A stretch of 17,950 bases of DNA, taken from NCBI GenBank assembly GCA_964510225.1, contig CAZEAN010000114.1:1-17950 (forward strand), written 5' to 3'. Position numbers and translations under genes: made by a program. This DNA is from CAZEAN01 sp964510225 (GTDB lineage: Bacteria; Planctomycetota; Planctomycetia; Isosphaerales; Isosphaeraceae). Within the stretch, counting starts at the first letter, position 1. The number at the start of each line of letters is the position of its first letter. This document shows, piece after piece, positions 8,376-15,044 of this stretch. The notes below the pieces were generated by a model, which was given only the letters and a program-made list of their open reading frames with translations, searched no databases and was not told the DNA's origin.

Positions 8376-9533
8376 ATGGCCACCGACACCGCAATCTCTC
8401 CCTTGACCGGCCTCCAAACGCAACGACAGAGCGTCTGGATCGATTACATGAGTCGGAAGTTCGTCCGCGAAGGCGAACTCGTCCAAATGATTGAACTCGA
8501 TGGTCTCCAGGGCGCTACCTCAAACCCGACGATCTTCCAGAATGCGATTGGGAAGCCCGGGGTCGGTGATTATGATCAGGACATGAAGCGACTGGTCAGC
8601 GAGGGGGCTGACGTCGACACGATTTACCAAGACCTCGTGGTCACGGACATCACCGAAGCACTTGATCACTTCAAACCTGTTTATGAAGCTTCCAACCTGT
8701 TAGATGGTTACGTGAGCCTTGAAGTCTCCCCGCTCTTGGCTCACGACGGGCCGAAGACAGTTGCAGAGGCCAAGGCGTATTGGGATCGCTTAGGTCGACC
8801 TAATGCGATGATCAAGATTCCGGGAACCGATGATTGTGTTCCCGCGATCGAAGAATGCCTCACCGCCGGTCTCAATATCAATGTCACATTGCTCTTTAGC
8901 GTGGAGGCTTACGAGAAGGTCGCCCTCGCTTACATCCGTGCCTTGAAGAAGCGTGCTGCTGCGGGCCAATCCTTGAACGATATCTCGTCGGTTGCCAGCT
9001 TCTTCGTGAGCCGGATCGATTCTGAAGTCGACAAGCGGCTCGATGCACTCGCGAAGTCGGCTTCCGATCCATCGGTTCAAGCGAAGGTCGAAGGCTTGAA
9101 GGGGAAAGCCGCGATTGCGAATGCAAAAAATGCCTATGCGTCGTACTTGAAGTTGTTCTCAGGACCCGAGTGGGAGGAACTCAAGGCCAAAGGCGCGCAA
9201 GTACAACGGCTGCTCTGGGCTTCGGTTGGGACCAAAAACCCGAACTACCCTGATACCCTTTACATCGATGAACTGATCGGTCCAGAGACTGTCAGCACGA
9301 TGCCACCAGACACCTTCAACGCCTTCAAGGATCACGGCAAGACGGTTGACCAACCCACCTTGACCGCAGGATTCGACGAAGCCCGCGCGACGATGCAACA
9401 GCTCGCCGACGTCGCGATCGACTTCGATGACGTCACGACCTTGCTGCTCAAGGAAGGCGTCCAAAAGTTTGCCAAGTCGTTCGAAGATCTCTACACGACG
9501 ATTAAGTCAAAGCGAGATCAACTTGCGGGTTGA
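8376..9533 (+). CDS. tal: Transaldolase
   Basis: Encodes 385 residues from ATG 8376. A TTG at 8346 would add 10 residues, but neither start has a clear ribosome site. It belongs to the long TAL_FSA type (PF00923) found in actinobacteria and often next to pentose-phosphate genes. It transfers a dihydroxyacetone unit from sedoheptulose-7-P to glyceraldehyde-3-P in the cytoplasm. Visible hallmarks are VWID near the start (the conserved Asp), GATSNPTIF at 46-54, GYVSLEVSP at 111-119, NAMIKIPGT at 143-151 with Schiff-base Lys147, and NVTLLFS at 169-175. Length agrees with the family. No other pentose-phosphate gene is adjacent; the upstream neighbour is a divergent exported protein. The 222-base gap before it shows no convincing promoter. 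Confidence 0.93.
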   Translation: MATDTAISPLTGLQTQRQSVWIDYMSRKFVREGELVQMIELDGLQGATSNPTIFQNAIGKPGVGDYDQDMKRLVSEGADVDTIYQDLVVTDITEALDHFKPVYEASNLLDGYVSLEVSPLLAHDGPKTVAEAKAYWDRLGRPNAMIKIPGTDDCVPAIEECLTAGLNINVTLLFSVEAYEKVALAYIRALKKRAAAGQSLNDISSVASFFVSRIDSEVDKRLDALAKSASDPSVQAKVEGLKGKAAIANAKNAYASYLKLFSGPEWEELKAKGAQVQRLLWASVGTKNPNYPDTLYIDELIGPETVSTMPPDTFNAFKDHGKTVDQPTLTAGFDEARATMQQLADVAIDFDDVTTLLLKEGVQKFAKSFEDLYTTIKSKRDQLAG

Positions 9534-9563
9534 TCCTAAGTCTCCCGGGTTACAAACAACAGA

Positions 9564-9592
9564 GGGCTGCCGTGGAACTTCCACGACAGCCC
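9564..9592. terminator. Hairpin between transaldolase and the convergent lipoprotein gene
   Basis: GGGCTGCCGTGG (9564-9575) pairs with CCACGACAGCCC (9581-9592) around AACTT. The single odd pair is C-A in the plus transcript and U-G in the minus one, so it would be more stable in the minus transcript. It lies 31 bases after the tal stop and 58 past the lipoprotein stop. No T-run is present. Confidence 0.6.
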
Positions 9593-9649
9593 ATCCTGCG
9601 TCCGATTGAAGCCTGGGAGCAGCCTTCCGGAGCGAGCCAACCGAATTGA

Positions 9650-9883
9650 TCAAGGTCCGAGACCACCGTGGGTTCGGAATGGGGTCATGTGCGACGGTTG
9701 GTCGAGAAACCAGAATCGCTCGATTTCGTCACCTGCTTGTCGAAGATTCTCGGAATCGACGAGCAGTTCTTCAACTCGCTTCGGCGGGAAGGCCGCATAG
9801 CGAGGCAAGGGGATTGGTGCACATCCCTCGCAGACGGCGAGCACTACCCCCAGCACCGCGAGGGCCATCATTCGGTTCCGCAT
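9650..9883 (-). CDS. Small lipoprotein of a planctomycete-type conserved family
   Basis: Encodes 77 residues. ATG 9883 is supported by GGGAGG 10 bases upstream; the longer frame to 9997 adds a low-complexity lead without a ribosome site. Residues 1-20 are a signal peptide (MRNRMMALAVLGVVLAV) followed by two cysteines, Cys18 and Cys21. Cys21, after Glu-Gly, is the more likely lipidated one, but the lipobox is not ideal. The mature part is PLPRYAAFPPKRVEELL, a short helix ERFWFLDQPSHMTPFRTHGG, and a stop. I associate this ERFW..DQPSHMTPxRTHGG ending with small hypothetical proteins of planctomycetes, without a known role. It is a single gene, convergent with tal. Confidence 0.65.
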   Translation of the reverse strand: MRNRMMALAVLGVVLAVCEGCAPIPLPRYAAFPPKRVEELLVDSENLRQAGDEIERFWFLDQPSHMTPFRTHGGLGP

Positions 9884-10100
9884 CGTGTCTCTACCTCCCG
9901 ACTCCGTTCGGGATCGGCCGGATCGCATGGGGATTCCTGCAACCGCCAACCAAAGGCGGCCCGATCCGGTTGGGCTTTGGGGGCTCCTCTGATCCATCGA
10001 AAACGGAGACCCCGCGCCCGTTCAAGCTCCCTTCGAAGTAAGAAGGGTACCTGATAGGTGTTAGTCAGGCTCACCGTCAGTCGGTTCGTCCAATCATTCC

Positions 10101-10128
10101 GTATCGAGTTCAAGAGCGAACTCGACAC
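10101..10128 (-). terminator. Hairpin directly after the HU gene
   Basis: GTATCGAGTTC (10101-10111) pairs with GAACTCGACAC (10118-10128) around a 6-base loop, an 11-bp stem. The only odd pair is G-U in the minus-strand transcript. It abuts the HU stop codon at 10129. No T-run follows. Confidence 0.6.
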
Positions 10129-10530
10129 TTAACGATCGGCATCTGCGACGGCCGGTGAGGTGACTTCTGGAGTCTCCGATTCTGGACCAACAGTCCCGTC
10201 ACCATCAAAATCGGTATCTCCGTCCTCTTTCTCCAGCGGAAGTCGAGAAGGATCCATCTTTAGGACCAACTCTTCCATTTCCTTGCCCGGTTTGAAGGTC
10301 ACTACATTCTTTGCGGGAACGGAAACGCGGGCACCAGTCCGAGGGTTCCGAGCCTTCCGAGGCGCTCTTCGCTTTACTTCAAAGACACCAAAATTCCTCA
10401 GCTCAATCCGACCCTCCTCGACCAGCGTCCGAATGATCTCGTTGAGGGTCCGTTGAACGATATCTTTCGTTTTCAATTGCGTCAGACCGATCTCTTCAGA
10501 GATCTTCTTGACTATTTCTTTCTTGGTCAC
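10129..10530 (-). CDS. HU-family DNA-binding protein with acidic C-terminal extension
   Basis: Encodes 133 residues from a GTG at 10530, with GGAG 9 bases upstream. Residues 1-92 are a complete HU/IHF domain (PF00216): a two-helix start, RNFGVFEVKRR, the DNA-binding arm with RNPRTG at 61-66, and VTFKPGKEMEE. It should bend and compact DNA as a dimer. Ordinary HU is about 90 residues; here a 40-residue acidic tail follows. The tail includes D107-F-D109-G-D111-G-T-V114, which fits the Asp positions of an EF-hand/dockerin calcium loop, and is Asp/Glu/Pro-rich to the end. The gene is last in a possible unit with two YkgJ-type genes (81-base gap) but has its own promoter-like sequence and a hairpin at its stop. 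Confidence 0.9.
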   Translation of the reverse strand: MTKKEIVKKISEEIGLTQLKTKDIVQRTLNEIIRTLVEEGRIELRNFGVFEVKRRAPRKARNPRTGARVSVPAKNVVTFKPGKEMEELVLKMDPSRLPLEKEDGDTDFDGDGTVGPESETPEVTSPAVADADR

Positions 10531-10586
10531 GATCGAGGTCTCCGAGGGGAGAAGATCGGTCCGACCCTAGCGGGATTCTCGGCTCA

Positions 10587-10615
10587 ACGGTAGTCGTCGC
10601 CTAGAGTAATGTCAA
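10587..10615 (-). promoter_or_regulatory. Candidate promoter of the HU gene
   Basis: On the minus strand a perfect TTGACA (10615-10610) is followed after 17 bases by TACCGT (10592-10587), a weak -10. The -35 box contains the TGA stop codon of the upstream YkgJ-type gene (10614-10612). The leader would be about 50 bases. Confidence 0.45.
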
Positions 10616-11172
10616 GCAGATCTCGACCCTGCTTGGCGATTCACTCCTGGTTTTTGCATCTTTGGATCATCCTCCGGACCGTCGGTTGGGAACTGAATCA
10701 GCCCCGATTGTTGTGCTGCATGAAGGTGGTGATGCAAGGGAGCATACGACCATGACGTTCCCAACGTCTCCACGATGGTCCGAAGGCGGGCGAGTCCTCG
10801 TTCGGTCAGAGGCCCGGCCTTCCCTTCGTACCGAGGATCGCAAAAGTAAGCCCGGCATCCGAGCGGGCGGGCGTCACGAGCGGTACAGCGTCCCTGGTGG
10901 TCTTGCCAGGGGCAAGTGGCGCCATCATCGAGTGGTCGTACGGGGTTGGGGGCGTTGGCGATCAGATAGGCGCTTTCGAGGACAGTGAGGAAGAGCGTGT
11001 GGTCGTATTCCAAGAAGCGACAGCAACGCCCCGAGAGTTCACAGACTGGCCCTTCGACCGCGATCCAACGGTCGAAGTCGCGGTAAAGCTCTTCCAAGGG
11101 GGCCTTGATTTGATCGAGGTCCATCAGCGCGGGGGCCGAGCTTGTTTCGGGTTCTGATTCACCAAAATCCAT
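10612..11172 (-). CDS. YkgJ-family cysteine-cluster protein, second of a tandem pair
   Basis: Encodes 186 residues when started at ATG 11172, which overlaps the stop of the preceding gene as TGATG. Longer starts would lie inside that gene. No ribosome site is seen, so coupled translation is likely. Residues 44-51 carry C-x5-CC, a shortened form of the CxxCxxCC metal-binding motif (PF03692). Then come Cys87, Cys96, Cys106 (RPLGCRAYFC) and Cys111. The set of about seven cysteines suggests binding of zinc or an Fe-S cluster; the biochemical role of the family is unsettled. The C-terminal 40 residues are polar and probably disordered. It diverges from its neighbour outside the cysteine core, so the pair is old or specialised. 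Confidence 0.75.
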   Translation of the reverse strand: MDFGESEPETSSAPALMDLDQIKAPLEELYRDFDRWIAVEGPVCELSGRCCRFLEYDHTLFLTVLESAYLIANAPNPVRPLDDGATCPWQDHQGRCTARDARPLGCRAYFCDPRYEGKAGPLTERGLARLRTIVETLGTSWSYAPLHHHLHAAQQSGLIQFPTDGPEDDPKMQKPGVNRQAGSRSA

Positions 11173-11591
11173 CACAATGATCGGGTTTGGGCTGCGGCGT
11201 CTTGGATTTCTACCAGGCTGAACCATTGGCCCTGGCCAGCCCCGGGACAGACTTCACAAGTTAACTCCCACTGCTCCTTCGATTCTAGGTTTTCGTCCCA
11301 GAATGGCCAGGTCCGGCACTGGATTGGTCGGGCCTCGTAAACCGTACAACCGAGCGTTCGATCGAAGAAGACACAATCGCCATTGGGATGTTCAATTAAA
11401 CTGAGCCCGGACTCGACTCGTCGGAGATAGCGCGAGCCGAACTGATCGATCGTTAGCTCAAGATGATCGGCGAGTCGTTGGATCTCTTCTTCCGTAACCC
11501 AAACAAACCCAGGTTCCCCGGTGCAGCAATTTCCGCACTGAGTGCACGTAAACCGGAGACCATCGCGATACCAAGGCGCTGCGGACTTCAT
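11172..11591 (-). CDS. YkgJ-family cysteine-cluster protein, first of a tandem pair
   Basis: Encodes 139 residues. The ATG at 11591 (the TTG at 11594 is less likely) has AGGGA 7 bases upstream. Residues 16-23 are CTQCGNCC, the signature of the CxxCxxCC/UPF0153 family (PF03692). Further cysteines are at 73 and 82 (CTVYEARPIQC), 92, 112 and 115, as in typical members. The ARPIQCRTWPFW stretch is also characteristic. Metal or Fe-S cluster binding in the cytoplasm is expected; no reaction is established. It heads a minus-strand unit with the second YkgJ-type gene (1-base overlap) and perhaps HU. It is divergent from the TIR-nSTAND gene. Confidence 0.85.
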   Translation of the reverse strand: MKSAAPWYRDGLRFTCTQCGNCCTGEPGFVWVTEEEIQRLADHLELTIDQFGSRYLRRVESGLSLIEHPNGDCVFFDRTLGCTVYEARPIQCRTWPFWDENLESKEQWELTCEVCPGAGQGQWFSLVEIQDAAAQTRSL

Positions 11592-11649
11592 CAAGAGATC
11601 CCTGTGACACGAGGAGGGCTCGACCGTTGCTAGGCCACGATACCAAGAT

Positions 11650-11678
11650 TTGGTGCCTGCTGCGAAGCTAACTACATT
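11650..11678 (+). promoter_or_regulatory. Weak candidate promoter for the TIR-nSTAND gene
   Basis: TTGGTG (11650-11655) and TACATT (11673-11678) are 17 bases apart, each with four of six consensus bases. The leader would be about 165 bases and would contain the two inverted repeats listed separately. Confidence 0.2.
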
Positions 11679-11710
11679 ATCGTGTGCGCTGGGTGGTCAC
11701 CATCTTGTTA

Positions 11711-11760
11711 AGTTTGGCAAAACCACAAACTGGGCGCGGAGATGAGCTTCAATTAAGCTC
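11711..11760. repeat. Two short inverted repeats in the TIR-nSTAND leader
   Basis: AGTTTG (11711-11716) with CAAACT (11726-11731) across 9 bases, and GAGCTT (11744-11749) with AAGCTC (11755-11760) across CAATT. Both are perfect. They could be operators or a leader RNA structure; their sequences are unrelated to each other. Confidence 0.3.
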
Positions 11761-11849
11761 TTAAAATCAAATGTTTCTTTGATGAGATCACTCGGTGGTT
11801 TAACGAAAGTGACTGAGCGTAACAGGCGATTTTCATAGAGGGTACAGCT

Positions 11850-14570
11850 TTGAAATCCTTTGATGCCTTCCTTTCGTACAACTCGGAAGACCGCCTTGTT
11901 GTCGAGGAGATCGAGCGGCGTCTCCGGGCTAAGGGGCTCACGCTCTTTCTTGAGGTCCGTGAGCTGCCGCCAGGCAGAGAATATCAGCCAGCGCTGGCCG
12001 AGGCCCTGCGCGACAGCAAGACTTGCGTCATCTGTCTCGGACCAAACGGCTTGGGACCTTGGCAGAAGGAAGAGTTGCAGTCGGCGATCGATATGAGGGT
12101 TCGTGACCCAGAATTCCACGTCATCCCCGTTCTACTGCCCGGCTCGGAGCGTCCTCGACGTGGTGATGTCGCCCACCTCGACTTCCTGATTAACGCGTCC
12201 TGGGTCGAGTTCCTCAAAACACTCGACGATGAAGCTGCCTTTCGGAGACTCGTCTGGGGGATCAAGGGAGAGAAGCCAGAGGAGAAGGAACTTCCTCCCG
12301 AAACCGGGATTTGTCCGTATCGCGGCCTGGAAGCGTTTGGGCCGGACGATGCGAAGTACTTTTTCGGCCGGCAGAACCTGACCGACTGGCTCGTCAGCGA
12401 CTTGCGGCGTGAGGTCAAAGGCTCGCAGGAAGTCCGAATGCTCGCGGTGCTTGGGCCGTCGGGAAGTGGTAAGTCCTCGGTTGTTCTCGCGGGATTGATC
12501 CCGAGATTGAAGGACGGAGCGATCGATGGAAGCGAGCATTGGCCGGTGGCAATCACTCAGCCGGGTGACGATCCGCTCGTCAGGCTCACGGAAAAGGTCG
12601 TACCTATCGGCCGTACACTTCGTCCGGACCCAGCGATCAGCGAGCAAGGGGAGCAGGACGATCTCCTCGGTCGGATGCGTGCTGACAACGAGGAGGCGGC
12701 CGGTGCTTTGTCACGCTATGTCGGCCTCAAGTTCGCTGATGAGCCGAAGGACCGACGCCTCGTCATCGTCGTTGATCAATTTGAGGAGATCTTCACCTAT
12801 TTGCCCGATGAGAAGAAGGCGAGAGAGCGTTTCGAAAGTACCCGGGCTTCGTTCATAGCAAACCTGCTCCACGCTGCGAGGACGCCGCGAGGCCGGGTTG
12901 CGGTGGTGCTGACGATGCGGTCCGATTTCCTCGGCCAGTGTGTCAAGCTGCCACAGCTCAACGACACGCTTAACGACCACCTTGTGCAGATCGGGCCGAT
13001 GCGGCGAGAGGAACTGCGTGAGGCGATTGAACGGCCTGCCTACCTCTCTGGTTGTGAGGTGGAGCCAGCGCTGACTGAAAAACTGCTCGCCGATGTCGCA
13101 GCCCAGCCGGGTGCCCTGCCCCTCTTGCAGTTCGCCCTCACCGAAGTCTGGAAGAAGCGTGAGGTCAGAAAACTGACATTGCAAGCGTACAACGCACTCG
13201 GAGGCGACAAGCAGAAAACCGGCATCGAGGGTGCCATCGAGCTGCGAGCCAATGAGATTTACAACAAACTCCCCCCCGATCAGCAGGAGGTCTGCCGACA
13301 GCTCTTCCTCCGGCTTGTCCAACCCGGTGAAGGGACCGAGGACACCAAGCGCCGCGTTCCATTTCGTGAGTTGCACCAAGACGACCCTGATCGGGCTGCG
13401 TCATTCCGCCAGGTCATCCAGGCTCTCTCGGACGCTGAGAACCGGTTGATCACGACCGCTGGAGACAAGGCCGACGGTGCCGTCGAAGTGGCCCACGAAG
13501 CGCTGATCCGCGGTTGGGGCCTGTTGCGTGAGTGGATCGACAAAGACCGCGCTGGGCTTCGGACACATCGTCGACTAACCGAGGCAGCCAAGGACTGGTC
13601 GGAGTCAGCACCGGAGGACAAAGATGCGTACCTCTACACTGGTGCGCGACTTGCGGCGGCCGAGGAATGGGCTGATGCTCACCCTAACGAACTCGCCGCG
13701 CTCGAATCGACCTTTCTCTCAGCGAGTCGCGAAGCCCAGCGGCAGCGTGAGCGAAAGGAACTCGACGACGCACGCCGGCTTCAGGAAGCAGAACAGAAGC
13801 GAGCCGATGAAGCGGTGCGGGCGAAGGAGCGTCAAGAACGACTAGGCCGACGCCTTTTGGTTTCCGCTACGGTCGCTTTTCTCCTCGCTGTGGTCGCCAG
13901 CGGACTCGGGTGGTGGGCCAACGAAAAACGTATCGAGGCCGACTCGACTGCTAAGGTAGCTAAGGCGAATGAAGAGGACGCCAAGATTGCTCGTGATGAT
14001 GCTATTGCATCATCGAAAGTGGCCAAAGCCAAGGAACAAGAGGCCGAGGTTGCTCGAACGAAGGCAGTTCAAGCGAACAAACTGGCGGAATCACGACGCC
14101 TCGCGGCAGAGTCTCAATTGCTCCCTCCAAGAAATCTCGACCTGTCGATGCTCCTTGCCGTCGAAGCAATGAGGACTTCTAACACCCTCCAAGCCCGACG
14201 AAGCCTGCAACGAGTCCTCGACGAGCGTCCCGAAGTGGGCCGGTTCCTTCACATTCCCGAGGGCTGGGTCAGCAGCGTGGCGTACGGTCCAGACGGACGC
14301 ATCGCGGCCGGGTACTACGGCCGCAGGGACAATGTCGATGGCGTGGTGATCTTAGAGCCGGACCTGTGCGTTTGGTTGGAGATCGCGGAGCGCGTTGCGA
14401 ATCGCAACTTGACCTGGGAGGAGTGGGAGAGATACTTCCCTGATCGAACAGAAGAGGAACCCTACCGCCGCACCGTCCGATCGTTCCCCTGGCCGCATGA
14501 CCTGCCTGAGGAGGAGAAGCAGCGGGCCGAAGCGTGGGAACTCAAGAACCCAGAAAAGAAATGCCCATAA
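11850..14570 (+). CDS. TIR-nSTAND NTPase with transmembrane helix and reduced WD40 region; candidate defence protein
   Basis: Encodes 906 residues from a TTG at 11850, with AGAGGG 7 bases upstream. Residues 1-135 are a TIR_2 domain (PF13676): FDAFLSYNSED, a GLTLFLEVRELPPG loop, and LGPNGLGPWQKEEL, where Glu74/75 lies at the usual NADase glutamate position. Residues about 150-560 are an nSTAND1-type NTPase: YRGLEAFGPDDAKYFFGR, Walker A GPSGSGKSS at 202-210, Walker B LVIVVDQFEE at 304-313, and VAHEALIRGW at 547-556. A coiled coil precedes a TM helix (about 667-689), then a second Ala/Lys/Glu-rich coiled coil. Residues 805-824 are one WD40-like strand set (GWVSSVAYGPDGRIAAGYYG). A typical STAND-WD40 tail (NRNLTWEEWERYFP, PYRRT) follows at once, so the sensor propeller appears deleted. 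Similar proteins are linked to phage defence and programmed death; activity here is inferred. Confidence 0.85.
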   Translation: MKSFDAFLSYNSEDRLVVEEIERRLRAKGLTLFLEVRELPPGREYQPALAEALRDSKTCVICLGPNGLGPWQKEELQSAIDMRVRDPEFHVIPVLLPGSERPRRGDVAHLDFLINASWVEFLKTLDDEAAFRRLVWGIKGEKPEEKELPPETGICPYRGLEAFGPDDAKYFFGRQNLTDWLVSDLRREVKGSQEVRMLAVLGPSGSGKSSVVLAGLIPRLKDGAIDGSEHWPVAITQPGDDPLVRLTEKVVPIGRTLRPDPAISEQGEQDDLLGRMRADNEEAAGALSRYVGLKFADEPKDRRLVIVVDQFEEIFTYLPDEKKARERFESTRASFIANLLHAARTPRGRVAVVLTMRSDFLGQCVKLPQLNDTLNDHLVQIGPMRREELREAIERPAYLSGCEVEPALTEKLLADVAAQPGALPLLQFALTEVWKKREVRKLTLQAYNALGGDKQKTGIEGAIELRANEIYNKLPPDQQEVCRQLFLRLVQPGEGTEDTKRRVPFRELHQDDPDRAASFRQVIQALSDAENRLITTAGDKADGAVEVAHEALIRGWGLLREWIDKDRAGLRTHRRLTEAAKDWSESAPEDKDAYLYTGARLAAAEEWADAHPNELAALESTFLSASREAQRQRERKELDDARRLQEAEQKRADEAVRAKERQERLGRRLLVSATVAFLLAVVASGLGWWANEKRIEADSTAKVAKANEEDAKIARDDAIASSKVAKAKEQEAEVARTKAVQANKLAESRRLAAESQLLPPRNLDLSMLLAVEAMRTSNTLQARRSLQRVLDERPEVGRFLHIPEGWVSSVAYGPDGRIAAGYYGRRDNVDGVVILEPDLCVWLEIAERVANRNLTWEEWERYFPDRTEEEPYRRTVRSFPWPHDLPEEEKQRAEAWELKNPEKKCP

Positions 14571-14631
14571 TTTGCGAGGCATATTGCATTGCGCAGCGAC
14601 TCATCAGGCAGGGTAAACAAGAATCAGCCCC

Positions 14632-14676
14632 ACAAGATCGCCCGACCTTGAGGTACAAGATGGGCGATCATCTTGT
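14632..14676 (+). terminator. Bulged hairpin after the TIR-nSTAND gene
   Basis: ACAAGATCGCCC (14632-14643) pairs with GGGCGATCATCTTGT (14662-14676), leaving a 3-base bulge in the right arm and an 18-base loop. It lies 62 bases past the stop at 14570. No T-run is present. Confidence 0.4.
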
Positions 14677-14954
14677 AAGTCACGGAACTCCCACCCAGTG
14701 CCAGAACCGGATTGAGAGTCTGTCTCTGATCTAATTCTCTTGCGCGTCTTCAGCCAACCCGCGGAAGTCAGATCTCCTTCAGAGTCGTATCAACGAACAG
14801 ACGCCCACTTCCCGTTACTGGTCCACTGGGTTTGCGAGTCCAGTTAGCGGGATGGGAACGTCGCAAGCTGACCAATTGAGCCAAAATCAACCATCGAACG
14901 AGACAAGTGCTCGCTCGTCTTCATTTCAAGAGACATCCGGAATTCATCGCCCGT

Positions 14955-14983
14955 CCCGATCGATCAGAACAGTATCGATTGGG
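14955..14983. terminator. Hairpin beyond the ABC operon's 3' end
   Basis: CCCGATCGAT (14955-14964) pairs with ATCGATTGGG (14974-14983) around a 9-base loop. The one odd pair is G-U in the plus transcript and A-C in the minus one. It lies 61 bases past the ATPase stop (minus) and could act in both directions. Confidence 0.4.
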
Positions 14984-15044
14984 GATGTCAAGGATCAAAA
15001 ACACTACCTTACACGCGATTAGTTAGAATTCACTTGGATAATCA

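Larger units (their letters stand above)
14571..15044. other. 474-base region between convergent genes, no gene seen
   Basis: No coding frame on either strand has family character; in particular I find no hydrophobic frame that could be the missing ABC permease. It holds hairpins at 14632-14676 and 14955-14983 and an irregular stem, CCCGTTACTGG (14811-14821) with CCAGTTAGCGGG (14840-14851). No tRNA is recognisable. Confidence 0.5.

Noticed and set aside
11697..12119. Minus-strand frame at the start of the TIR-nSTAND gene
   Set aside because: Antisense to a well supported TIR domain and without family character.
14534..14734. Plus-strand frame overlapping the end of the TIR-nSTAND gene
   Set aside because: Different frame, no ribosome site and no homology features; the region is hairpin-rich non-coding DNA.
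14811..14851. Possible tRNA-like stem around GGGTTTGCGAGTCC
   Set aside because: The loop lacks the TTC motif and no acceptor or anticodon stem can be drawn.
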